Below the pieces are notes generated by a model. The model did no database searches. It was given only the letters and a program-made list of their open reading frames with translations, and was not told the DNA's origin. From positions 434,001 through 498,000 of the forward strand of contig CAVTEU010000007.1 of assembly GCA_963733905.1 (NCBI GenBank): a DNA stretch of 64,000 nt, in the 5' to 3' direction. This DNA is from DATADW01 sp963733905. Lineage in GTDB: Bacteria; Actinomycetota; Acidimicrobiia; Spongiisociales; DATADW01. A program made the translations under genes and the position numbers. Shown here piece by piece: positions 40,382 to 48,766 of the stretch. Numbering within the stretch: the first letter of the stretch is position 1; every line of letters starts with the position of its first letter.

Positions 40382-41062
40382 ATGCTCGACGAGACCACCC
40401 CACCCCGCACTCCCCTGACCAAGACTCGGGTCTTGCGGGCCGCCGTCGACCTGGCCGATCGAGAAGGACTCGGCGCCTTGACGATGCGCCGCCTGGGGGT
40501 TGAGCTCGGCGTCGAGGCGATGTCGCTCTACAAACACGTTGCCAACAAAGAGGCGATCCTCGATGGGATCGTCGAGCTGGTGGTCGGCGAGATCGAGGTT
40601 CCAACCGACGGAACCGATTGGAAGCAGGCGATGCGGCATCGGGCGGTCTCGGCGCGCCAGGTGCTCAGCCGCCACTCATGGGCTATCGGCTTGCTGGAGG
40701 CGCGTGGCTCGACTGGGCCCAACGCACTGCACTATGTGGATTCCATCCTCGGGAACCTGCGCACCGCGGGCTTCTCCATCACCCTGGCGGTCCACGCCTT
40801 CTGGCTGCTCGACAGCTACGTCTACGGACAAGTCATCCAGGAGACCAGTTTGCCGTTCAGGTCCTCTGAGGAGATGACCCAGTCGACGCGACCCCTCGGC
40901 GAGCAGTTCAACCCGACGGAGTACCCGCATCTCGTCGAGATAGGGGAACACGCACTCACGTCCGTGTACAGCGTCGACAACGAATTCGAATTTGGTCTCA
41001 ACCTCATCCTCGACGGCCTAGAGAATCTCCGTCAAGAGTCTCCGGTTGTCCACGGTCAATAG
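40382..41062 (+). CDS. TetR/AcrR family transcriptional regulator
   Basis: 226 residues, intact. N-terminal HTH: 'TKTRVLRAAVDLADREGLGALTMRRLGVELGVEAMSLYKHVANKEAIL' (in pieces: 'GLGALTMRRLG', 'MSLYKHVANKEAIL'), followed by a TetR_C ligand domain with 'AFWLLDSYVYGQVIQE'. No clear ribosome site before ATG 40382, which lies 12 bases after the operator, so a leaderless transcript and autorepression are likely (inference). The ligand is unknown. Its 3' end overlaps the convergent cyclase gene by seven bases. Confidence 0.93.
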   Translation: MLDETTPPRTPLTKTRVLRAAVDLADREGLGALTMRRLGVELGVEAMSLYKHVANKEAILDGIVELVVGEIEVPTDGTDWKQAMRHRAVSARQVLSRHSWAIGLLEARGSTGPNALHYVDSILGNLRTAGFSITLAVHAFWLLDSYVYGQVIQETSLPFRSSEEMTQSTRPLGEQFNPTEYPHLVEIGEHALTSVYSVDNEFEFGLNLILDGLENLRQESPVVHGQ

Positions 41063-43725
41063 TCGGGCAACCGTGCTTTCAAGCTCGATTCCCCTTGAAG
41101 CGCGTAGGCGATCTGCTCCTCGGCATTCATGGCCCTGGCCTCGTCGACGGCGCGGGCGTGTTCCTCGGGGTCGAGCAGCGGGCGCGCCTGCTCAACGACA
41201 TCGCCCAACTCGCCGAACACCCAGGCCAAGTCCCCGCCGATGTCCTCGGTGTATCGCTCGGTGATCGTGCCCAACCGGACGGCCCGCCCAGGCCGCCCGG
41301 CCATGAGCTCCAGCGCGGCGAGCATCTTGAAGCAGAGCGGGAGCCGTCCCATGTTGCCGAGGTCGTACCACCCCGCCAGCGCCTTTTGGGTGGCCCGAAT
41401 ACCTCGGCCGTGGTCGCCCGCCCTTAGATGGATGAGAGCCAGCGCGTCGAGCCAGTTCGTCGCGTCGTGCGTTTGGCCAAGGTCGCGGCTGACATCGAAC
41501 GCCCGATTGGCTGCAACGACTGCAGCGTTCCCGTCTCCGCCATGGCCCATTATGAATGGCACGATCATGAGCCAAGCCTCGACCAGCGCCGCGTTGGCCC
41601 TGTCTCCCCTCTGCCGAAAGAGCTCAAGCGCCTCGATGGCTCGCTCCTCACCCAGCGTGAAGTCAAATCGCCCCACAGCTGCCCAGGCGCTGTTCAGAAG
41701 AGCCTCCGCTATCGCGTGCTCGTCGCCGACCCGTCGATAGATCGAGAGCGCTTCCTCATACAGCACCCAGGCCCGGTCGGCATTGCCCTGCCAGTACAGA
41801 AGGCCTGCCAGTCCCCGCAGAGCCTTTGCCCTTGCTGGAATTGGCGCTGCCGCTGCCCTAAGTGCCAGCAGCGCTTCCAACCAGCCCACTCCCTCGCGAA
41901 CCTCGGCCCAGTAGTGCCAAAAATCCCAGATTGCGGCTGCCGTGCGGAGGCCAGTCTCGACGTCGCCGCCGGACCCGGCCCAACGCAACGCGGTGCGGAC
42001 ATTCTCCTCTTCCCGCCTCAGGCGGTGCTGCCATCGTCGAAGATCGGATCGCCGAAGCTCGGGCTCTGCGCTCTCGGCCAAAGCGAGCATGTGACGAGCA
42101 TGGCGGCCACGCACCTCGTCGGCGTCGGGTTCGATGGCGAGCTTCTCGGCCGCGAACTCGCGGATCACCTGCAGCATCGCAAGACGAGACTCGCCTTCGC
42201 CGCGGGAGACCCGGTGGATCAGGCTCTTGTCGATCAGGGAGGCGAGGCCGTGAAAGGTATCGATCTCGAGCTCACTTGCGGGGTTACAAACCGCTTCGGC
42301 CGATTCGACAGTCCACCCGCCGGCGAACACCGCGAGTCGCACGAACAGCCGCCGCTCGGCCACCTCGAGCAGCTCGTAGCTCCAACTGATGGCGGACCCC
42401 AGCGTTCGCTGGCGGGCCGGAAGATCGCTGGCTCCACTCGCCAGGACCGGCAGATGTCGCTCCAGCCGGTCGAGGATCTCCCGCGGGCTGAGGATCTTGA
42501 TCCGTGCCGCGGCCAGCTCGATCGCCAGCGGCAACCCGTCAAGCCGACTGCAGATTCCGGCCACCGCCGGCGCAATCTCGCTGGTTACAGCGAAGTCGGG
42601 TATGACGGCGCGGGCGCGGTCGACGAACAACGCCACTGCCTCGTACTGGGACAGAGCCGCGATGGCGGGGAGACGTTCGAGGTCGGGAATACTGAGCGGT
42701 GGGACGCTGAACTCCTGCTCCCCGGACAGATGCAGTGCGGCGCGGCTGGTCACGACGATCCGCAAGCGGGGCGATTCGGCGAGTAGTTCCGCAACCAGCG
42801 GCGCCGCCGTGGACACAACCTGCTCAAAGTTGTCGAGGACCAGCAGCAACTGGCGTTGGCCGAGGTACTCCTTCACACCTTGCTCCAGGTCGCGATCGGG
42901 CTTCTCGCGGACACCGAGCGCGGTAGCGATGGCCGCGGCGACCGATGGCCGGTCACGAGCGTCCTCGAGGGCCACGAAGAATGCACCGTTGTCGAAGTCG
43001 GTCAGGAGGAGCTGCGCGACCGCTACTGCAAGGCGTGTCTTGCCGATACCGCCCGGACCGATGAGAGTGACCAGGCGTTGGCGCCCAAGGAGCTCTGTGA
43101 TTCGTGCTAGCTCGTTGTCGCGCCCGATGAGCATCGTCGGCGACAGCGGCAGGTTATTGGGTCGGCCGTCGAGAGAACGGAGCGCGGGAAAGTCCCGTCG
43201 CAGTCCGTCAACCTCGAGCTGCCAGATCCGCTCCGGTGCAGGAAGGTCCTTGAGGCGATGGTCGCCCAGATCGCGAAGCCCGACGCCCGGTTGGAGATCA
43301 TGGGCGACGAGCGCCCGTGTGGCTTCGGACAACAAAACCTGGCCGCCATGTCCCGCCGCGGCGATGCGTGCCGCCCGATGGACATCAAGTCCGATGTAGT
43401 CATCTCCGCCGAGCAACCCTTGTCCGGTGTGAAGTCCCATCCGGACCCGGACCGATTTACCTTCCGGCCAAGCTTGATCGGCGAGGGCTCGTTGAGCATG
43501 GATGGCGGCCTCGAGCGCCCCGGTCGGCAGCGGAAACACGGCGAAGAAGGCATCGCCCTCGGTACCCACCTCGCTGCCGCCACCCCGGACGATGGCATCG
43601 CGCAAGATCTCGGCGTGCCGGTCGACCACTTCCCGATAGCGGTCGGCGAGTTGCTGAAGAAGCAGAGTCGAACCCTCGATGTCCGTAAACAAGAATGTGA
43701 CGGTTCCGATCGGCAGGTCCGGCAT
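41056..43725 (-). CDS. Class III cyclase + STAND ATPase + TPR regulator, intact
   Basis: 889 residues from ATG 43725, preceded by GGAGGAG. Cyclase domain (about 1-180): 'TVTFLFTDIEGSTLLLQQL', 'VGTEGDAFFAVFPLP', 'GGDDYIGLDVHRAARIAAAG'. Both metal Asp are present, but the catalytic Asn of the usual N-x3-R is His here (VHRAAR), so cyclase activity is uncertain. ATPase domain: Walker A 'GPGGIGKT' at about 223-230, Walker B 'LLLVLDNFEQVV', 'SRLDGLPLAIELAAARI'. From about residue 470, winged helix and TPRs. The same architecture with frameshifts lies at 13429-16123. Such proteins act as large transcriptional or signalling regulators; the targets are unknown. Confidence 0.93.
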   Translation of the reverse strand: MPDLPIGTVTFLFTDIEGSTLLLQQLADRYREVVDRHAEILRDAIVRGGGSEVGTEGDAFFAVFPLPTGALEAAIHAQRALADQAWPEGKSVRVRMGLHTGQGLLGGDDYIGLDVHRAARIAAAGHGGQVLLSEATRALVAHDLQPGVGLRDLGDHRLKDLPAPERIWQLEVDGLRRDFPALRSLDGRPNNLPLSPTMLIGRDNELARITELLGRQRLVTLIGPGGIGKTRLAVAVAQLLLTDFDNGAFFVALEDARDRPSVAAAIATALGVREKPDRDLEQGVKEYLGQRQLLLVLDNFEQVVSTAAPLVAELLAESPRLRIVVTSRAALHLSGEQEFSVPPLSIPDLERLPAIAALSQYEAVALFVDRARAVIPDFAVTSEIAPAVAGICSRLDGLPLAIELAAARIKILSPREILDRLERHLPVLASGASDLPARQRTLGSAISWSYELLEVAERRLFVRLAVFAGGWTVESAEAVCNPASELEIDTFHGLASLIDKSLIHRVSRGEGESRLAMLQVIREFAAEKLAIEPDADEVRGRHARHMLALAESAEPELRRSDLRRWQHRLRREEENVRTALRWAGSGGDVETGLRTAAAIWDFWHYWAEVREGVGWLEALLALRAAAAPIPARAKALRGLAGLLYWQGNADRAWVLYEEALSIYRRVGDEHAIAEALLNSAWAAVGRFDFTLGEERAIEALELFRQRGDRANAALVEAWLMIVPFIMGHGGDGNAAVVAANRAFDVSRDLGQTHDATNWLDALALIHLRAGDHGRGIRATQKALAGWYDLGNMGRLPLCFKMLAALELMAGRPGRAVRLGTITERYTEDIGGDLAWVFGELGDVVEQARPLLDPEEHARAVDEARAMNAEEQIAYALQGESSLKARLPDY

Positions 43726-43869
43726 CTGGACTCCTCCGTGGAATCGTAAGCCGGTCATCAGCCGCGGCAAGGAGTGCGTATCGGTTGACGGAACATGCCC
43801 CTAGTACACGACGATTTCGGGACGTGTACGACCCGTGGCGGGCCAAAGCGCCGAGTCGACAGGTCGAGG

Positions 43870-44748
43870 TCAGCTTTCGCAGCCAATCCCATCGTCGTTG
43901 CCATCAAACCCATGAGGGTCGGATCCGACAACCGTGAAGTTGGTTCCGTTGATGTCACCGCAGTCCAAGTCGGGCGACGGAGGCGGAATGCAGAAGTCCG
44001 GATAGCTGGAGTCGCAGTTCTCTGCCGGTGATTCCGTGGTCGTGGTCGCCGGCACGGTCGTGGTGGTTGGTGCCAGCGTCGTGGTCGTTGGTGCCAGCGT
44101 TGTGGTGGTTGTGCTGCTTGTTGTCGTGGTCACTTCGCATGTCTGGTCTGGGTGCTCGACGTCTGCCTGGCGGTAGCGGTCCCGTTGGGGATGGGTCCCG
44201 TATTCACCTGAGTCGTAGCGCGCATCGGCAAGGCCGCGGACGATCTGGCGGTAACCGACATCCACTCGGCCACGCATGACGTAGCGCAGGAGTCGGTCGT
44301 AGCGGTCGATGTCGTCACGTCCCTGAACGGGGATCAGATGAACGGTGCTACCAACAGGCGCAAGCTGCACGGCGTTTGCTGTCGCCTTTGCTGAACACGG
44401 TGCTCCACGTTCAGGGGTGTCCATGCCGATGAGTCGCACGGTGCCGACGGTGGTTTCCACCGTGTCTCCATCCACCCAGCGGACTACTTGGGCTCTGGGG
44501 AGCGTGGTCGTCGTGGTCTTGGCAATGGTGGTTGTCGGCGCTTCTGTCGTGGTACCGGCCACAGTGGTTGCAGGGGCTCCTGTCGTGGCGTCGGCAACCG
44601 TGGTGGCTCTAGGGGCGACGGTCGCCGCGGAGGCGACTTGGTCAGGCCGCGCTTCCGCGGTCTGCCCGTCACCGATCTGGCTCCCCACCATCCCGAACAC
44701 GATCGCAGTCAAGACGACTCCAAATACCCACTTCTTGCCGCGGTCCAT
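43870..44748 (-). CDS. Secreted SNase-like nuclease with excalibur calcium-binding domain
   Basis: 292 residues, intact. N-terminal signal/anchor ('WVFGVVLTAIVFGMVG'), a Thr/Ala/Pro-rich linker ('TTTEAPTTTIAKTTTTT'), a staphylococcal-nuclease-like domain ('VRWVDGDTVETTVGTVRLIGMDTPE', 'DRYDRLLRYVMRG' with the catalytic Arg/Glu context), a second Thr-rich linker, and a C-terminal excalibur motif 'GFDGNDDGIGCE' (DxDxDGxxCE). Likely cell-wall associated and calcium-dependent nuclease. SNase plus excalibur is a known actinobacterial and bacilli pairing. The Thr-rich linkers may be glycosylated. Confidence 0.9.
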   Translation of the reverse strand: MDRGKKWVFGVVLTAIVFGMVGSQIGDGQTAEARPDQVASAATVAPRATTVADATTGAPATTVAGTTTEAPTTTIAKTTTTTLPRAQVVRWVDGDTVETTVGTVRLIGMDTPERGAPCSAKATANAVQLAPVGSTVHLIPVQGRDDIDRYDRLLRYVMRGRVDVGYRQIVRGLADARYDSGEYGTHPQRDRYRQADVEHPDQTCEVTTTTSSTTTTTLAPTTTTLAPTTTTVPATTTTESPAENCDSSYPDFCIPPPSPDLDCGDINGTNFTVVGSDPHGFDGNDDGIGCES

Positions 44749-44938
44749 GTCCTCGTTTCTTTCGATATGCCTGGCGCCGCTCTGGGCCGCTGAGCGGTCC
44801 CGGGTGGGTGAGCAGGCGGTGAACAGTCGGGTGAACAGTGCCGCAATGGCTCCATCCCGTCATCCTCAAGATTGATGGAATGCTGGCGACGCCGCGTCGA
44901 TGAGTTCCCGCGCAAAGCTCCGGACGTCTTCCGGTCGG

Positions 44939-45595
44939 TTATCGACGGGTGAAGGTCAGGTGCGTGACGCCGCTCGGTGACGAGACCGCCTCGATGTCGT
45001 AACGCTCCTCGATGCCCTCGACGCCGTCCCACAGGCGAACGCCGCGGCCGAGCAGGATCGGCACTTGCACGATGTGGAGCGTGTCGATGAGGCCTGCGGT
45101 CAAGAAGTCGCGGACGACCGTCGGGCCACCGCCGAGACGCACGTCGAGGTCTCCGGCTGCCTTCCGGGCGAGGTCAAGCGCTTCCTGCGGGTTGGCGTCG
45201 ACGAAATTGAACACGGTGCCGCCCTCCATCTCGATCGGAGGACGCGGGTGACGGGTGAGCACGAACACAGGCGTGTGGAATGGTGGGTTCGGCCCCCACC
45301 AGCCGCGCCACTCGTTGTCGGTGCCGACATCGGTCCATGGACCGGTATGCGGGCTGAACTTGCCCCTGCCCATGATCTCGGCACCGATGCCGACGCCATG
45401 GCGTGCGGCGAACGCGTGGTCGACACCAGCGGTGCCACCGGTCTCGCCGACCATCGAGCGCCAGAATTCTGTGGCGAACATCCACTCGTGAAGGCGCTCC
45501 CCGGCGTGACCGAACGGGGCGTCGAATGTGATGCCGTCGCCGGTCCCGAACCCGTCCAGCGAGATCGAAAAGTTGTGGACACGTAGCTGGGACAT
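44939..45595 (-). CDS. Dihydrofolate reductase-family protein
   Basis: 218 residues from ATG 45595 ('MSQLRVHNFSISLDG'), with a longer form from 45631 possible. DHFR/RibD_C-like: 'VHNFSISLDGFGTGDG', 'GEIMGRGKFSPH'-like segment, 'PVFVLTRHPRPPIEMEGGTVFNFV', 'DLDVRLGGGPTVVRDFLTAGLIDTLHIVQVPILLGRG' (in pieces). Intact frame. Substrate unknown; NADPH-linked reduction is expected from the fold. Different subgroup from the one at 32905-33508. Confidence 0.9.
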   Translation of the reverse strand: MSQLRVHNFSISLDGFGTGDGITFDAPFGHAGERLHEWMFATEFWRSMVGETGGTAGVDHAFAARHGVGIGAEIMGRGKFSPHTGPWTDVGTDNEWRGWWGPNPPFHTPVFVLTRHPRPPIEMEGGTVFNFVDANPQEALDLARKAAGDLDVRLGGGPTVVRDFLTAGLIDTLHIVQVPILLGRGVRLWDGVEGIEERYDIEAVSSPSGVTHLTFTRR

Positions 45596-45659
45596 GGCCG
45601 CCGCCTCCCGAGTAGGGGTTGCGATGTGCAACTGCTCACACCTACCTAAGCGAAAGGGA

Positions 45660-45855
45660 TCAGCCGGCGGCCCCTCCGGTGAATGTCCAGGAAGCGAGAC
45701 GCAGCGACGGAGCCACGATCAGACCCGGGCCAAACTCGGAGTTGGCGTACCTGGCGTCACCACCCACCGCGATGAGGTTCTCCTCGGAGAGCGCCTCGAG
45801 GAAGGACTGGGTGAAGCGCAGGTTTCCCACTCCGCCGGCGATGGCGCCGTCCTCG
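45660..45855. repeat. Direct repeat copy 1: duplicated 3' end of the tldE-like gene
   Basis: 196 bases that match 47438-47633 with four mismatches (about 98%), same orientation, offset 1778. The match begins exactly at the stop codon of the TldE reading frame and ends at 'CCGTCCTCG', where the next bases differ. Copy 2 is in place inside the tldE-like gene, so this is the displaced copy. Confidence 0.92.
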
Positions 45856-46082
45856 TACGGATTCAGTGCGACCAATCGAGAGGCGTACTCCGAGGCCGTT
45901 TTCGGTTCGTTCCGGGCAAGGCTGACATGACCGCCTCCCGCAGTACCGATTCTGCTGCGACACCGAGGCGGCGACGCTCGCTGGCGAGCCACAGCTCGAA
46001 GCTCGGGCCGGCGGGGACGTCCCTGTCCCTCTATCAGATCCCTGCCTAAACCTGGTAGGCGTATCCGCCGAAGGGGCTGCAA
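45660..46082 (-). pseudogene. In-frame chimera: SARP fragment fused to the TldE C-terminus
   Basis: 140-residue open frame. The first part (46082 to about 45856) is a BTAD/SARP piece ('RRIRLPGLGRDLIEGQ', 'LARNEPKTASEYASRLVALNPYEDG'), about 80% identical in DNA to 39240-39467. The second part is the last 56 residues of the TldE-like protein ('VGNLRFTQSFLEALSEENL', 'GDARYANSEFGPG', 'LASWTFTGGAAG'). The junction lies at a short shared GAGGA/CCTCG stretch, suggesting microhomology-mediated recombination. The SARP part has lost its winged helix and has extra indels. Probably non-functional, though still an open frame. Confidence 0.85.
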
Positions 46083-46143
46083 GCAGCCGCCGACTGTGAG
46101 GTCGTCATCGCGGCCGCCTAGACAAGAGAGAGATCAAACCGGT

Positions 46144-46575
46144 CTAGCGATTCACGAGAGACTCGACCGGCCGGGGAGAGGTGATTGGATCGGCGTGGCG
46201 ATGCACGACCGTCCACTCATCATCCTCACGCCGAAATATGGTTGTCACGCGCAGCGAACTTGACACCATGTCGTCTCCGCCGCCGATCTTGAGTCTTTCC
46301 CGCTCGACCTCGACCATGTACGCCATGTCCGCCGTCGCATAATCCGAGGTTCTCTCGAATGCGGCCTCACCATCTCGGAACTGCGAAGCGGCGCGCTCAA
46401 TTGTCTGCGCGACCTGATCCCACCCGCGGACCGCCGGCCCAAAGGGGTTGGCAAGCGTGACATCATCGCGTCGAGAGAACAGCTTCTTCGCAGGCTCGGG
46501 GTCGCCCCTTCCGACAGCGATCACCGCTCGGTGATATTGCTCAATGATCTCCGCTAGATCGGACGCCGACATCAT
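46144..46575 (-). CDS. NTF2-like/SnoaL-like protein (DUF4440 type)
   Basis: 143 residues, intact, behind an AGGAGG site. Cone-shaped NTF2 fold: 'LAEIIEQYHRAVIAVGRGDPEPAKKLFSRRDDVTLANPFGP' (in part), 'GWDQVAQTIERAASQFRDGE', 'DMAYMVEVERERLKIGGG', 'VTTIFRREDDEWTVVHRHAD'. Similar to ketosteroid isomerase-like or SnoaL-like proteins, whose roles range from enzymes to ligand binding. Lies between the two copies of the 196-base repeat. Confidence 0.88.
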   Translation of the reverse strand: MMSASDLAEIIEQYHRAVIAVGRGDPEPAKKLFSRRDDVTLANPFGPAVRGWDQVAQTIERAASQFRDGEAAFERTSDYATADMAYMVEVERERLKIGGGDDMVSSSLRVTTIFRREDDEWTVVHRHADPITSPRPVESLVNR

Positions 46576-46722
46576 GTGCCTCCTGTCTGATCAACGCAGA
46601 TCGTCTGGTCATCCAGGCTACCCATGGTCAGGTTGACGGTCGTCCCGTCATGGCCTCGCCTTGTCGGAAGCCAGGAAGACCGCCACGTTGGCCGTCATGT
46701 GCGCTCTTGGTCGACGTCCGGT

Positions 46723-46746
46723 CCTAGAGCTAGGTCGATCTAGGGT
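46723..46746 (+). promoter_or_regulatory. Inverted repeat overlapping a -10 box for the XRE regulator
   Basis: CCTAGA (46723-46728) and TCTAGG (46739-46744) form 6-base arms with a 10-base spacer. The right arm overlaps TAGGGT (46741-46746), a good actinobacterial -10, which ends seven bases before GTG 46754. This suits a leaderless transcript with autorepression by the encoded HTH protein. Inferred, not shown. Confidence 0.45.
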
Positions 46747-46753
46747 CCGAACC

Positions 46754-47169
46754 GTGCCGGTCGATCCGTCGCTTTTCGATCTCGGCGAGCTGTATCGCTG
46801 GATCGAAAAGGCGCGCGTGGAGCGTGGGTGGACGTGGTCGGCGCTGGCGCGTCAACTTGGCATGGCAGCATCGACGATTCGGCGCTTCGAGGGGGCGGCC
46901 GACGCCGAAGCGGACGGGGTTCTCGCCCTGGTCGGTTGGCTAGGTGTCCCTCCTGAGCAATTCGTGGCTGGCACCCGTGTTGAGCGGGGGTCCTACTCCC
47001 GCCCGCCGGCGACGGGTGGGTCCGTGTCAACATGGGCCTTGTCAGGGGGTTGTCCGGAGAAGATCCCGGGGTACGCACCGGTCCGCGGACGTCGATCCAA
47101 CGGCTTGTGGCGGCGGCCCAGACCTCAGGCCACACGGTCACCTCGCTAACTCGATGGAGCGAGGTCTGA
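46754..47169 (+). CDS. XRE-like helix-turn-helix regulator (one frameshift)
   Basis: About 138 residues. HTH: 'LYRWIEKARVERGWTWSALARQLGMAASTIRRFEGAAD' (in pieces), continuing 'DGVLALVGWLGVPPEQFV'. After a shift near 47000 the C-terminus is 'GDGWVRVNMGLVRGL', then 'TGPRTSIQRLVAAAQ' and 'HTVTSLTRWSEV' with TGA at 47167-47169. GTG 46754 fits a leaderless start. The C-terminal 'TSIQRLVAAAQxSGxTVxSLT' tail is seen in other actinobacterial HTH proteins. Targets unknown. Confidence 0.78.
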
Positions 47170-47437
47170 TCCGCCCGCGGCAGTGGAAGTGTGTCTGTCG
47201 GAGCACTGACACAAACCCCGATTACACGACGGATGTGGGAGGCACTAGATCGGGGGCCGCGTAGCTCAGTCTCGAACCGTGGGCCGTGACCGCTGCTCCG
47301 AAAGCGTGAACCCCGCGTTCCGCTTCGACGCCAGGACGGTCTTTACTCATTTCAAACCCCGACCACCTGGCGCTCCTGTCTATTGGTTTCCGGACATGCC
47401 CACTCGCACGGACCTAGGGCGGCGGTGACCCGCGGGC

Positions 47438-47633
47438 TCAGCCGGCGGCGCCTCCGGTGAATGTCCAGGAAGCGAGACGCAGCGACGGAGCCACGATCAG
47501 ACCAGGGCCAAACTCGGAGTTGGCGTACCTGGCGTCACCACCCACCGCGATGAGGTTCTCCTCGGAGAGCGCCTCGAGGAAGGACTGGGTGAAGCGCAGG
47601 TTTCCCACTCCGCTGGCGATGGTGCCGTCCTCG
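47438..47633. repeat. Direct repeat copy 2, native 3' end of the tldE-like gene
   Basis: Same 196-base sequence as 45660-45855, here in its natural place at the 3' end of the TldE-like gene. The two copies flank a 1,582-base interval holding the SARP remnant, an NTF2-like gene and the XRE gene. Confidence 0.92.
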
Positions 47634-48766
47634 ATGAGAAAAGTCCCGTTGCGGGTGAGCCCGGTCACCACCTGGGTGCGGGGGTCGAGGATCCGGCAGT
47701 AGTTGAACTCGGTGATGAGCAGCCCTCTCTCCACCCCACCCACTAGCTCGTCCGCGGTCGCCGAGCCGGGCGTGACCACGATGTTGGCCGGCACCGGGCC
47801 GAAGCCGCTGGCGCCCAGAGCATGGCCGGTCGAGGTCGCTCCGGCCCGGTGGGCGGTGCGGCGGTCGTGAACCAGACTGCGAGTGACCCCTTGCTCCACC
47901 AGAGTGAGCGGTCGTTTGGGGGTTCCTTCGACATCGAACCCCAGGCCGATGGCATCGGTCCGCAAAGGGTCGTCGACGATCGTCAGCAGTGGAGAGAACT
48001 GGGTCTCGTCGAGGTCGACGAAGGAACTGCCATCGAGATGCGCCTGGGCATTGAACCCGTAGACGGCGAGGAATACGGCGATGGTGGCGGCGCACTCCGG
48101 GCTGAGCACTACTTCGTACCGACCGGGCTCCAGGTCCACGAAGGCGGCAGAGCGCTGCGCCCGCTCCGCGGCGATGCCGCCTGCGGTGGCTGCGTCGAGG
48201 TCTGCGATCCCGAGCGAGGTCTGGTGGGCCGACCCCGCCGAGGTGTCGGTCTGCTGGATGCCGTCGATCGTCGCTCGGGTGGTTCGACCCTGAGCCCGAT
48301 GGCCCGCCGAGTTGGCGAAGGCAAAGCTCAATGCCTGGCTGTCGACGAAGCCGGCGGCGCGCAACCCATTCCCGGCGGCGATGAAGCTCCGCACCATCTC
48401 GGCTCGCTCTGCGGGAACGGCATCGGCCGTCTCCGGGTCGAAGTGGTCGATGTCGGGTATCTCCGTGGGTGGCGCCACCCCCGGCCAGTCCGGGTCGACC
48501 GGCTGCAGCCGAGCCGCATCGACGGCATCGGCGACGAACCGATCCAGGGCGTCGTCCGCGAGGTTCGAGGTGGCAGACGATGACACCCGTCCGTCCAAGG
48601 CCACCCGCAGCTCGGCCTCGGCGGTCTCTTCCTCGACGTTCTGATGGATGAAGGAGTTGGCGAATCTGGTCAGACCGTGCCGATTGGAAACGACCCGCAC
48701 CTCGGCTTCCGCCTCGGCTCGCACCAGCCCGAGGATGCGCTCTGCCAGTTCTTCCAGACGACTCAT
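47438..48766 (-). CDS. TldE/PmbA-like metalloprotease partner protein
   Basis: 442 residues from ATG 48766 ('MSRLEELAERILGLVRAEAE'), intact. TldE/PmbA family: 'HGLTRFANSFIHQNVEEE', 'SAGHRAQGRTTRATIDGI', 'GRYEVVLSPECAATIAVFLAVYGFNA', 'SLVHDRRTAHRAGATSTGHALG', 'GLLITEFNYCRILDPRTQVVTGLTRNGTFLIEDG' (in pieces). No HExxxH; TldE is the non-catalytic half of the TldD/TldE protease that processes RiPP leaders or unfolded peptides elsewhere. Its ATG overlaps the tldD stop (ATGA), so the two are coupled. Confidence 0.93.
   Translation of the reverse strand: MSRLEELAERILGLVRAEAEAEVRVVSNRHGLTRFANSFIHQNVEEETAEAELRVALDGRVSSSATSNLADDALDRFVADAVDAARLQPVDPDWPGVAPPTEIPDIDHFDPETADAVPAERAEMVRSFIAAGNGLRAAGFVDSQALSFAFANSAGHRAQGRTTRATIDGIQQTDTSAGSAHQTSLGIADLDAATAGGIAAERAQRSAAFVDLEPGRYEVVLSPECAATIAVFLAVYGFNAQAHLDGSSFVDLDETQFSPLLTIVDDPLRTDAIGLGFDVEGTPKRPLTLVEQGVTRSLVHDRRTAHRAGATSTGHALGASGFGPVPANIVVTPGSATADELVGGVERGLLITEFNYCRILDPRTQVVTGLTRNGTFLIEDGTIASGVGNLRFTQSFLEALSEENLIAVGGDARYANSEFGPGLIVAPSLRLASWTFTGGAAG

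Noticed and set aside
44488..44793. Gly/Arg-rich plus ORF opposite the SNase gene
   Set aside because: Shadow of the Thr-rich linker codons on the other strand.
47255..47285. tRNA-like 'GTAGCTCAGT' near 47260
   Set aside because: The D-arm continuation, anticodon stem and T-loop are missing; probably chance.
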